NCBI GenBank assembly: GCA_902772945.1
Contig: CACYCU010000054.1
Location: forward strand, 1 to 8,336
Direction: 5' to 3'
Source of the DNA: an uncultured bacterium
Lineage (GTDB): Bacteria > Cyanobacteriota > Vampirovibrionia > Gastranaerophilales > Gastranaerophilaceae
Length of the DNA: 8,336 nucleotides
In this document: piece by piece, positions 1-6,086 of the stretch
Position numbering within the stretch: the first letter of the stretch is position 1
How the letters are laid out: each line of letters begins with the position of its first letter
Made by a program: the position numbers and the translations under genes
The notes under the pieces: model-generated
The model's input: only the letters and a program-made list of their open reading frames with translations
Databases searched by the model: none
Told to the model about the DNA's origin: nothing

Positions 1-1
1 A

Positions 2-1039
2 CTTGTTGACCAAAATACAGATATTGAAATTTTGGAGACAGGAATAAAAGCAATCGACCTTTTACAACCTTACCAGAAAGGTGGTAAAATCGGTTTGTTT
101 GGCGGTGCCGGTGTAGGTAAAACTGTTCTTATTATGGAATTGATTCATAACATAGCACAAGAACATTCGGGGGTATCTGTTTTTGGCGGTGTCGGAGAAA
201 GAACAAGAGAAGGTAATGACCTTTGGAACGAAATGAAAGAATCCGGCGTTATCGATAAAGTTGCACTTATTTACGGGCAAATGAATGAACCGCCGGGAGC
301 TCGTATGAGAGTCGGTTTATCAGCTTTGACTGCAGCCGAATATTTTAGAGATTTTTCAAAACAAGACGTACTTTTGTTCATTGATAACATCTTTAGGTTC
401 ACCCAAGCAGGCTCGGAAGTTTCTGCATTGTTAGGTCGTATGCCTTCTGCCGTAGGTTATCAACCTACGCTTGCAAACGAAATGGGTGAATTACAAGAAA
501 GAATTACATCAACAAAAGATGGTTCAATCACATCGTTACAAGCAATTTACGTTCCTGCAGATGACTTAACAGATCCGGCACCTGCAACTACGTTCTCACA
601 TTTGGATGCTTCAACTGTATTATCAAGAGATATAGCCTCTTTGGGTATTTATCCGGCTGTTGATCCTTTGGAATCGAACTCAAGAGCTCTTGATCCTAAT
701 ATTATCGGAGAAGAACATTATAACGTCACAAGAAAAGTTCTTGAAATTCTTCAAAAATACAAAGAATTGCAGGATATTATTGCAATTTTAGGCATGGACG
801 AACTTTCTGAAGAAGACAAAGAAACAGTTAACCGAGCAAGAAAAATTCAAAAATTCTTGTCGCAGCCCTTCTTTGTAGCTGAACAATTCTCCGGCTTGAA
901 AGGAAAATACGTAAAACTTGAAGATACAGTAAAGGGCTTTAAAGAAATCATTGAAGGCAAACATGATGACCTGCCCGAACAAGCCTTCTATATGGTTGGA
1001 ACTATTGAAGAAGCTGTAGAAAAAGCTAAAACTCTATAA
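2..1039 (+). CDS. atpD: ATP synthase F1 subunit beta, 5' end cut by the window
   Basis: Catalytic beta subunit of the F1Fo ATP synthase, which makes or hydrolyses ATP at the cytoplasmic face of the membrane. The frame is open from base 2, reading LVDQNTDIEILETGIKAIDL, so the gene starts upstream of the window; a TTG at 32 is an internal Leu codon, not a start. About 345 codons remain of a family length near 470, so the N-terminal beta-barrel is missing. Visible motifs are the P-loop GGAGVGKT (bases 101-124), the catalytic-Glu segment VGERTREGNDL, the Walker B region LLFIDNIFRF, VPADDLTDPAPATTFSHLDA, and the canonical DELSEED rotor-contact motif (797-817). Nothing in the visible part looks degenerate. 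It ends with TAA 8 nt before atpC, the usual last-but-one place in an atp operon. Identification is secure. Confidence 0.98.
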   Translation, partial: LVDQNTDIEILETGIKAIDLLQPYQKGGKIGLFGGAGVGKTVLIMELIHNIAQEHSGVSVFGGVGERTREGNDLWNEMKESGVIDKVALIYGQMNEPPGARMRVGLSALTAAEYFRDFSKQDVLLFIDNIFRFTQAGSEVSALLGRMPSAVGYQPTLANEMGELQERITSTKDGSITSLQAIYVPADDLTDPAPATTFSHLDASTVLSRDIASLGIYPAVDPLESNSRALDPNIIGEEHYNVTRKVLEILQKYKELQDIIAILGMDELSEEDKETVNRARKIQKFLSQPFFVAEQFSGLKGKYVKLEDTVKGFKEIIEGKHDDLPEQAFYMVGTIEEAVEKAKTL

Positions 1040-1047
1040 AGGAAAAT

Positions 1048-1440
1048 ATGCATCTAAAAATAATCACTCATGAAAAAATTGTATTTGATGATAATGTTGA
1101 TGAAATATATACCAAAACCGTAGAAGGAGAAATCGGTATATTAAAAAATCACGTTCCGATTATGTCTGCATTAGATATCGGTGTAACAAAAGTTGTTAAA
1201 AACTCTCAACCTCAAACATTCACAACAATGGGTGGTGTGCTTCAATTTAAAGATGATAAAGCCTTAATTCTCACACCAACAGCAGAAAGCGGAAGTGAGA
1301 TTGATGTAACAAGAGCCAAAGAAGCCTTAAAACGAGCACAAGCAAGACTTGCTGAATCAAGAGCTAAAATAGATGCCAAAAGAGCTGAAGCGGCAGTTGC
1401 AAGGGCTATGGCTCGATTAAAAGCAACTTTAAATGAATGA
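1048..1440 (+). CDS. atpC: ATP synthase F1 subunit epsilon
   Basis: Epsilon subunit of the F1 central stalk, which couples rotation to catalysis and in many bacteria inhibits ATP hydrolysis through its C-terminal helices. It has 130 aa, normal for the family. Residues 1 to about 84 form the beta-sandwich, with the hallmark GEIGILKNHVPIM near residues 27-39; residues from about 87 form the two-helix C-terminal domain (EIDVTRAKEALKRAQARL, then an Ala/Arg-rich helix). A full C-terminal domain is present, so inhibitory control is possible; this is inference. The ATG is preceded by AAAGGA at a short spacing, overlapping the end of atpD. Its TGA overlaps the ATG of the next gene (ATGA), so translation is probably coupled to the chromate-transporter-like pair downstream. 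Confidence 0.97.
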   Translation: MHLKIITHEKIVFDDNVDEIYTKTVEGEIGILKNHVPIMSALDIGVTKVVKNSQPQTFTTMGGVLQFKDDKALILTPTAESGSEIDVTRAKEALKRAQARLAESRAKIDAKRAEAAVARAMARLKATLNE

Positions 1441-2003
1441 GTATGGAAAAAACATTATACCAAATTTTTAAGACCTTTTTTAAAGTTGGCACTTTACTTT
1501 TGGGTGGCGGCTATGTTATTTTACCTCTTCTGCAATCAGAATTAGTTGATAAAAAACAATGGCTTGAAGATGAAGATTTATGCGAATATTACGCACTGGG
1601 GCAAAGTATTCCCGGAATTATTGCCGCAAATGTTTCTATTTTTGTCGGTTACAGATTGAAAGGAATCAGAGGCGCAATTGCTGCAATTACAGGAGTGACA
1701 CTTCCGGCATTCATCGCAATTATAATACTTGCCAGAATAATGATTGAAATTGTTAATTTAAAATTCGTACAAAGCCTTTTTTGGGGAATTGGTATAGGTG
1801 TTTTAATATTAATTTTTCTCGCCGTAAAAGAGATTTGGAACAAGAGTGTAGTTGACAAATTTACTTGTTGGATATTTTTTCTGACATTTATTTTGTCCAC
1901 TTGTTTTAAAGTTCCTCCTGCTGTTCTCATAATACTTGCTATATTTATAGGAATATGGCTCCAATTTACAAGAAGAATTGAGTTAGGGGATAAGGAAAAA
2001 TGA
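1437..2003 (+). CDS. chrA: Short CHR-domain membrane protein, chromate transporter family (first of pair)
   Basis: Integral membrane protein of 188 aa with about five or six hydrophobic segments, matching one half of the CHR (chromate ion transporter) superfamily. Family motifs seen are LLGGGYVILPLLQSEL (residues 21-36) and GQSIPGIIAANVSIFVGYR (55-73), followed by KGIRGAIAAITGVTLPAF. Long ChrA proteins carry two such halves in one chain; here the halves are separate adjacent genes, as in known short-chain CHR pairs that work as heterodimers in opposite topology. The start overlaps the atpC stop (ATGA); a second ATG two codons on (1443) is equally possible, and neither has a clear Shine-Dalgarno, fitting coupled translation. 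The tail is charged (RRIELGDKEK). The real substrate is unknown: CHR proteins efflux chromate, but in an anaerobe the native anion could be different. Confidence 0.88.
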   Translation: MSMEKTLYQIFKTFFKVGTLLLGGGYVILPLLQSELVDKKQWLEDEDLCEYYALGQSIPGIIAANVSIFVGYRLKGIRGAIAAITGVTLPAFIAIIILARIMIEIVNLKFVQSLFWGIGIGVLILIFLAVKEIWNKSVVDKFTCWIFFLTFILSTCFKVPPAVLIILAIFIGIWLQFTRRIELGDKEK

Positions 2004-2533
2004 TGATTTATTTAAAATTATTTTTGGAATTTTTCCATATCGGTCTTTTCTCTTTTGGGGGCGGTTATGCAACTTTGCCGTTTTTATACCATTTAGCAGA
2101 TGTACACAAATGGTACACCACTAAACAATTATCCGATATGATTGCCCTTTCTTCAATTACCCCTGGTCCTGTAGGAGTAAATGTCGCAACATTTGCAGGA
2201 TTTACCACAGCAGGAATAGAAGGAGCTTTTATCGCCACTGTAGGTGTTATTCTGCCATCATTCATAATTGTTTTAGCTATATCCAAAATTTTGGATAAAT
2301 TCAGACAAAACAAATATGTACAATCAATTGTATATACACTTAAACCGGCAGGATGCGGGCTTTTGGCTGCTGTCGGAGTAGATATGTTCGTAAATAATAT
2401 CAATATTCTGGGAATGTTTTTACTAGCCGGATTATTTTTTGCAAGTTTAACAGAAAAAAGAGATCCCATTTTTTATTTAGCAGTATCCGGTGTAGTAGGA
2501 TTAATTGCCGGTTATTTCAATTTGACTGCTTAA
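2000..2533 (+). CDS. chrA: Short CHR-domain membrane protein, chromate transporter family (second of pair)
   Basis: Partner half of the preceding CHR protein: 177 aa, strongly hydrophobic, with FSFGGGYATLPFL (residues 17-29) and SSITPGPVGVNVATFAGF (51-68) followed by GIEGAFIATVGVILPSF. The TPGPV motif is the best-conserved CHR signature and is intact here, while the first partner has SIPGI at the same place, so the two halves have diverged. The start ATG overlaps the previous stop (ATGA). A second ATG at 2003 sits 6 nt after AAGGA (1992-1996) and may be the true start, one residue shorter. The 3' end overlaps the convergent comM gene by 33 bp. Expected role: anion export across the inner membrane as a heterodimer with the upstream product; substrate not determinable from sequence. 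Confidence 0.88.
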   Translation: MMIYLKLFLEFFHIGLFSFGGGYATLPFLYHLADVHKWYTTKQLSDMIALSSITPGPVGVNVATFAGFTTAGIEGAFIATVGVILPSFIIVLAISKILDKFRQNKYVQSIVYTLKPAGCGLLAAVGVDMFVNNINILGMFLLAGLFFASLTEKRDPIFYLAVSGVVGLIAGYFNLTA

Positions 2534-4045
2534 TCTATATTGCAGAGCCTGCATAACGTGCTGCTGTCCTATGTCTTTTGAAGCTTCCAAATCAGCTATT
2601 GTTCTTGCAAGTTTCAAAATCCTATCATATCTTCTGCCTGACAATTGATATTTTACTGATGCAAGTTTTAAAACTTCTGCGGTTTTTTGATCAACTTTAC
2701 AATATTTTTTTATAAGTTTCGATGTCAATTCAGAATTTGTCAAAATACCGTCTTCTTTATACCTTTCAACCTGTATTTTTCGTGCATTTACTACACGTTC
2801 TCTTATTTTTGCTGAAGGTTCAGATTCAGAATTTGAATTCAAAAGTTCTTCTGCAGTCAAACGCGGAACTTCGACCTGCAAATCAATTCTGTCCAATAAC
2901 GGCCCCGATAATCTTGATTGATAACGATTTATTTGAAATTCGGAACACGTACACTGTTTTTCTTTATCTCCCAAATATCCGCAAGGACAGGGATTCATAG
3001 CACCCAATAACATAAATTTAGCAGGATATTTTATAGAATGTTTTGCTCTCGAAATTACGATTTCACCATCCTCTAAGGGTTGTCTTAAAACCTCTAAAAC
3101 ATTTCTCGGAAATTCAACCATTTCATCCAAAAATAAAACTCCTCTATGCGCAAGAGTAATCTCACCCGGTTTAGGATTTGTACCGCCTCCTATTATCCCG
3201 TTTGCAGATGCAGTATGATGAACCGCCCTAAACGGTCTTTTTGTCATTAATGGCTGTTGAGGAAGTAAAAGTCCTGCAACACTGTATATTTTTGTGAGTT
3301 CTAAAGCTTCCTTAATTTCTAAAGGCGGCAAAATAGATGCAAAACATTTTGCCATAAGAGTTTTGCCCGAACCGGGAGAACCGGTCATCAATATATTATG
3401 ACCGCCGGCTGCAGCTATTTCTAAAGCTTTTTTAGCTTTTTGCTGACCTTTAACATCTTTAAAATCATAAATATATTCCTGTTGTGAACTTTCTAATAAA
3501 TATTTTTCGATATTTATAACAGTTTTTTCTATAGGATTTTCAACAAAATGATTTACTACCGAAACTAAATTGTCTGCTCCATATATATTTACATCACCTG
3601 CCAAAGCGGCCTCAAAAGCATTGACTTTTGGAACAATCACATTTTTAATACCAAGCTCTTTCAGTCCTAAAATCAACGGAAGAACACCAACAACACCTCT
3701 CAAAGAACCATCTAAAGACAATTCACCAATAAAAGCATAATTTTCAATCTTTTCTTCCTGTAAAATTTCTTCCTCGATTAATAGCCCTACAGCTATTGGC
3801 AAATCGAAATTTGAGCCTTCCTTTTTTAAATCAGCCGGAGCTAAATTTATAACAACTTTTTTTGCAGGAAATGTAAAACCTGAATTTTTTATAGCAGAAC
3901 GTACTCTGTCTCTTGCTTCAGTAATCGCTGTATCCGGCAAACCTACTATAGAAAAGGCCGGTAATCCATTCAATACGTCAGTCTCAACCGAAACCCCATA
4001 TGCATTTAAACCTATTGTTGTTGCAGTTTTTACTTTATTTACCAT
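2501..4045 (-). CDS. comM: YifB/ComM family AAA+ ATPase (Mg chelatase-like)
   Basis: AAA+ protein of 514 aa, typical for the YifB/ComM family. In Gram-negative transformable bacteria ComM is a hexameric helicase that extends branch migration when incoming DNA recombines; elsewhere the role is unclear. Order of parts: a Lon/S5-like N-terminal domain (about 1-170) with GLPDTAITEARDRVRSAI and KEGSNFDLPIA; Walker A GSPGSGKT (222-229); Walker B VLFLDE (303-308); a zinc-type cysteine cluster NPCPCGY...CTC (C353, C355, C365, C367); RYQSRLSGPLLDRIDL (374-389) with the arginine-finger region; and a C-terminal Mg-chelatase-like helical domain with LSGRRYDRILKLARTIADLE. All active-site motifs look intact. 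The start is fixed by homology (MVNKVKTATTIGL). No Shine-Dalgarno precedes the ATG; a TATAAT lies 6 nt upstream, so the mRNA may be leaderless. Whether it serves natural transformation here cannot be told. Confidence 0.95.
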   Translation of the reverse strand: MVNKVKTATTIGLNAYGVSVETDVLNGLPAFSIVGLPDTAITEARDRVRSAIKNSGFTFPAKKVVINLAPADLKKEGSNFDLPIAVGLLIEEEILQEEKIENYAFIGELSLDGSLRGVVGVLPLILGLKELGIKNVIVPKVNAFEAALAGDVNIYGADNLVSVVNHFVENPIEKTVINIEKYLLESSQQEYIYDFKDVKGQQKAKKALEIAAAGGHNILMTGSPGSGKTLMAKCFASILPPLEIKEALELTKIYSVAGLLLPQQPLMTKRPFRAVHHTASANGIIGGGTNPKPGEITLAHRGVLFLDEMVEFPRNVLEVLRQPLEDGEIVISRAKHSIKYPAKFMLLGAMNPCPCGYLGDKEKQCTCSEFQINRYQSRLSGPLLDRIDLQVEVPRLTAEELLNSNSESEPSAKIRERVVNARKIQVERYKEDGILTNSELTSKLIKKYCKVDQKTAEVLKLASVKYQLSGRRYDRILKLARTIADLEASKDIGQQHVMQALQYRLSSQIEITGN

Positions 4046-4051
4046 AAAGTT

Positions 4052-4057
4052 ATTATA
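4052..4057 (-). promoter_or_regulatory. -10 box of comM, leaderless-type promoter
   Basis: On the minus strand a perfect TATAAT is followed by six bases (AACTTT) and then the ATG of comM. A normal -10 to +1 distance puts the transcription start on the A of the start codon. No good -35 hexamer is found at 15-18 bp; that position is occupied by the upstream terminator hairpin. The box is seen directly; its use as a promoter is inferred. Confidence 0.6.
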
Positions 4058-4068
4058 CTACAAAATTG

Positions 4069-4093
4069 AAAAATCTCCCCTAAGGGAGATTTT
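4069..4093 (-). terminator. Intrinsic terminator after the 95-aa small gene
   Basis: A perfect 10-bp inverted repeat, AAAATCTCCC / GGGAGATTTT, surrounds a 4-nt loop. On the minus strand the stem ends in five T residues. It lies 28 nt past the stop codon of the small gene and just before the comM promoter, so it separates the two transcripts. Because A-runs flank the stem on the other side, it could also act weakly on the plus strand. Confidence 0.8.
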
Positions 4094-4121
4094 AACTTAG
4101 CAACATTATGGGGGTCACGTC

Positions 4122-4409
4122 TTATCCTAGATAAGAGATATGCTGGTCTCTTCTGCCAGCGTTATAATCCGGTGAAAATAGTATATTATAAGTCTTGCGA
4201 AGTTTAGCGCCAATAGCACTAATCATATTTGAAGATTGAACCATATCAGCTTTTCTTGAACGATTCAAATCATTTTCAAAATTGATTTTCGCGTTTGGGT
4301 TTTGCAACGATAAAATCGCTACATCTGGGGTAATGTTGTTAAGATTACCTTCTGTGAAGGTTATTTGTTTATAATTGTTATTAAAATTTACTGGATTTAT
4401 TCTAATCAT
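4122..4409 (-). CDS. Small protein of unknown function, 95 aa
   Basis: I do not recognise this protein. It starts MIRINPVNFNNNYKQ and ends RRDQHISYLG. It is Asn-rich and polar, has no Cys or Trp, and shows no signal peptide or membrane segment, so a cytoplasmic location is likely. A possible amphipathic helix covers SSNMISAIGAKLRKTYNIL. The frame is open up to an ATG at 4469 (115 aa), but I chose 4409 because AGGAGG sits 5 nt before it and because the upstream 20 codons coincide with the leader and a hairpin. It has a near-consensus promoter and its own terminator, so it is a single-gene transcript, probably well expressed. It lies between ftsZ and comM, with no evident link to either. A real gene is likely from the expression signals; the function is open. 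Confidence 0.75.
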   Translation of the reverse strand: MIRINPVNFNNNYKQITFTEGNLNNITPDVAILSLQNPNAKINFENDLNRSRKADMVQSSNMISAIGAKLRKTYNILFSPDYNAGRRDQHISYLG

Positions 4410-4440
4410 TTTGTCCTCCTCTCGTGAGGTTGTTTTTATT

Positions 4441-4459
4441 AAGTGTTCATTTAACACTT
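4441..4459 (-). promoter_or_regulatory. Hairpin in the leader of the small gene
   Basis: A perfect 7-bp stem, AAGTGTT / AACACTT, with a 5-nt loop lies in the untranslated leader, about 8 nt after the expected transcription start. A second small stem, CCTC-ACGA-GAGG (4417-4428), overlaps the Shine-Dalgarno and could partly mask it. The pairing is seen; any role in mRNA stability or translation control is inferred. Confidence 0.45.
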
Positions 4460-4473
4460 CATCTAACATTTTT

Positions 4474-4502
4474 ACTATATATCATTTATTTTTATTTGTC
4501 AA
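4474..4502 (-). promoter_or_regulatory. Sigma-70 type promoter of the small gene
   Basis: On the minus strand a perfect -35 TTGACA (4497-4502), a 17-bp AT-rich spacer, and -10 TATAGT (4474-4479, one mismatch). It is the best promoter in the window. The predicted start is near 4467, giving a leader of about 58 nt before the ATG at 4409. Confidence 0.8.
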
Positions 4503-4723
4503 CCCCTTTTGTTAAATTTTGTTAACTTGGGTAAAATACGCACTGCATAAAGGTTTTCCATAAAGTGCATAACGTACACTTATTCCTCACGCCTGCACTG
4601 GTTTTTGAACTTTTGAGCATGCCAACACGTTTAATCTACATATAAATATATAGCTCTTTGGGTAAAAATCATATTAGACAATCGGGTAATTGTATATTTA
4701 ACACTTAATCAAAACAAACACTT
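4503..4723. other. Non-coding stretch between the small-gene promoter and the ftsZ terminator
   Basis: About 220 bp with no credible gene on either strand. It holds two copies of TTGGGTAAAA (4527-4536 and 4658-4667) and a GCACT...AGTGC pair around a GG-TTTT-CC core (about 4540-4570). The longest ATG reading frame noticed is a 23-codon minus-strand frame that ends inside the small gene's -35 box. No promoter clearly points into the stretch, so a small RNA is possible but not supported. Confidence 0.5.
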
Positions 4724-4749
4724 AAAAAAGGAGGGCTTTCACCCTCCTT
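4724..4749 (-). terminator. Intrinsic terminator of ftsZ
   Basis: On the minus strand AAGGAGGG, loop TGAAAG, CCCTCCTT form a perfect 8-bp GC-rich stem running into a six-T run. It starts 19 nt after the ftsZ stop codon. This is a textbook Rho-independent terminator and shows that ftsZ is the last gene of its transcript. Confidence 0.92.
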
Positions 4750-4768
4750 GTATTGTTTAAGATTTAAC

Positions 4769-5956
4769 TTACTTCTTCAAAAAGTCGGGAATCTCAATGT
4801 TTGTAAAACTGTGAGATACCTCCGGCATTGATGTTCTTCTTACTGTTTGTTGAGGTTGAGAAGAAGCTCCGACTGAAGAATTAAAAGTACCTGCAAAGAA
4901 ATCAGAAGCACTCAACTGTTTCAATTCAGTTTTTTCTTCAGGTAATTGATTTTTCATCTCAAAACCTGTTGCAATAACAGTAATTTGAATTTCGCCTTGA
5001 ATATTTTCATTAACTGCAGTACCGATAATAACTGTTGCATCATCATTTACAGCATCATGAATAATGTTTGCAGCATCTGAAATTTCGTGTAATGTCATAT
5101 CAGGTCCGCCTGTAATGTTGACAATTACACCGGTTGCTCCATTAATAGAAGATTCAAGCAATTGAGAATTAATTGCAATTTCTGCAGCTTTAATAGCTCT
5201 GCCTTCACCTTGTCCGCGACCGATACCCATAAGTGCTGAACCTGAAGCTTGCATAACACATTTAACATCAGCAAAGTCAACGTTAATAAGTCCCGGAACT
5301 GTAATAATATCAGAAATACCTTGAACACCTCTTAACAAGACTTCATCAACAATAATAAATGATTCAGTAAGTGAAACCTGTCTGTCGACAACCTGAAGCA
5401 GCTTGTCGTTAGGAACAACGATAACAGCATCAACAGCTTCTCTTAATTTTTCCAAACCTTGATTTGCTTGATTTTGTCTTTTACGACCTTCCCAAGTAAA
5501 TGGTTTAGTTACAACTGCAATTGTCAATATTCCCAACTCTTTTGCAATTTTAGCAACAACAGGAGCCGCTCCGGTACCTGTACCGCCACCCATTCCGGCA
5601 GTAATAAATACCATATCAGCACCTTCTAATGCTTGAGTTATTTCTTGTTGAGCTTCTTCTGCTGCTCTTTCACCAACTGAAGGATCACCACCGGCACCAA
5701 GGCCGTTTGTTGATTTTGCGCCCAATTGAATTCTATTTTTTGTTTGACCATATTCTAAAACTTGTAAATCTGTATTCATTAACCAGAATTCTACGCCAGA
5801 AAGCCCTGCTTTTATCATTCGGTTAACCGCGTTACCGCCACCGCCGCCAACGCCTATAACTTTTATATTTGTCGGATTTACCGGAGATCTGTTTATTTGA
5901 TCATTGTTTGAAGATTCATCTTTCTTTGCGAAGATATCTGATACGAAATTTTCCAC
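4769..5956 (-). CDS. ftsZ: Cell division GTPase FtsZ
   Basis: Tubulin homologue that polymerises into the Z-ring and recruits the divisome at midcell. It has 395 aa. The N-terminal tail (1-30) is followed by the GTP-binding domain with VIGVGGGGGNAVNRM (33-47), NTDLQVL (61-67), the tubulin signature GGGTGTG (123-129) and the T7 catalytic loop NVDFADV (225-231); both Asp residues needed for GTP hydrolysis are present. After a variable Gln/Ser-rich linker (about 335-385) comes the C-terminal peptide IEIPDFLKK, the docking site for membrane tethers such as SepF, encoded about 1 kb upstream. The start codon is GTG (5956), chosen because GAGG lies 8 nt before it across an A-run. The upstream gap of 130 bp carries palindromes but no clear promoter; the gene is closed by a strong terminator. 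Confidence 0.98.
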   Translation of the reverse strand: MENFVSDIFAKKDESSNNDQINRSPVNPTNIKVIGVGGGGGNAVNRMIKAGLSGVEFWLMNTDLQVLEYGQTKNRIQLGAKSTNGLGAGGDPSVGERAAEEAQQEITQALEGADMVFITAGMGGGTGTGAAPVVAKIAKELGILTIAVVTKPFTWEGRKRQNQANQGLEKLREAVDAVIVVPNDKLLQVVDRQVSLTESFIIVDEVLLRGVQGISDIITVPGLINVDFADVKCVMQASGSALMGIGRGQGEGRAIKAAEIAINSQLLESSINGATGVIVNITGGPDMTLHEISDAANIIHDAVNDDATVIIGTAVNENIQGEIQITVIATGFEMKNQLPEEKTELKQLSASDFFAGTFNSSVGASSQPQQTVRRTSMPEVSHSFTNIEIPDFLKK

Positions 5957-6000
5957 TTTTTTTACCTCTTTGATATTAATTCCTATAATATAATAACATA

Positions 6001-6050
6001 CTATTTTAAATAGAAAAAAAGTACAAGAATTTGCAAATTATTGTGAACAA
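6001..6050. promoter_or_regulatory. Cluster of palindromes upstream of ftsZ
   Basis: Three short inverted repeats stand in a row in the nadK-ftsZ gap: CTATTT-T-AAATAG (6001-6013), AATTTGCAAATT (6028-6039, perfect) and TTGT-GA-ACAA (6041-6050). A TATAAT on the minus strand at 6076-6081 is the best -10 match in the gap but has no good -35. The repeats could be operators controlling ftsZ, or chance in AT-rich DNA. Confidence 0.3.
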
Positions 6051-6086
6051 AAATTAATATATTTGCCAAAACACAATTATATATAG

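Noticed and set aside
32..34. TTG at 32 as the start of atpD
   Set aside because: The frame is open upstream and encodes conserved beta-subunit sequence (LVDQNTDIEI), so this is an internal Leu codon of a gene cut by the window start.
2065..2469. A 134-codon minus-strand frame opposite chrA-2
   Set aside because: It is the antisense shadow of a well-supported CHR gene, has no ribosome site, and resembles no family.
4500..4571. A 23-codon minus-strand frame (MHFMENLYAV...)
   Set aside because: It has a poorly spaced ribosome site and ends inside the -35 box of the small gene; no independent support.
6041..6050. A DnaA-box-like TGTGAACAA upstream of ftsZ
   Set aside because: Single copy with a mismatch to the consensus, and no cluster of further boxes or AT-rich unwinding element next to dnaA or dnaN; not evidence of an origin.
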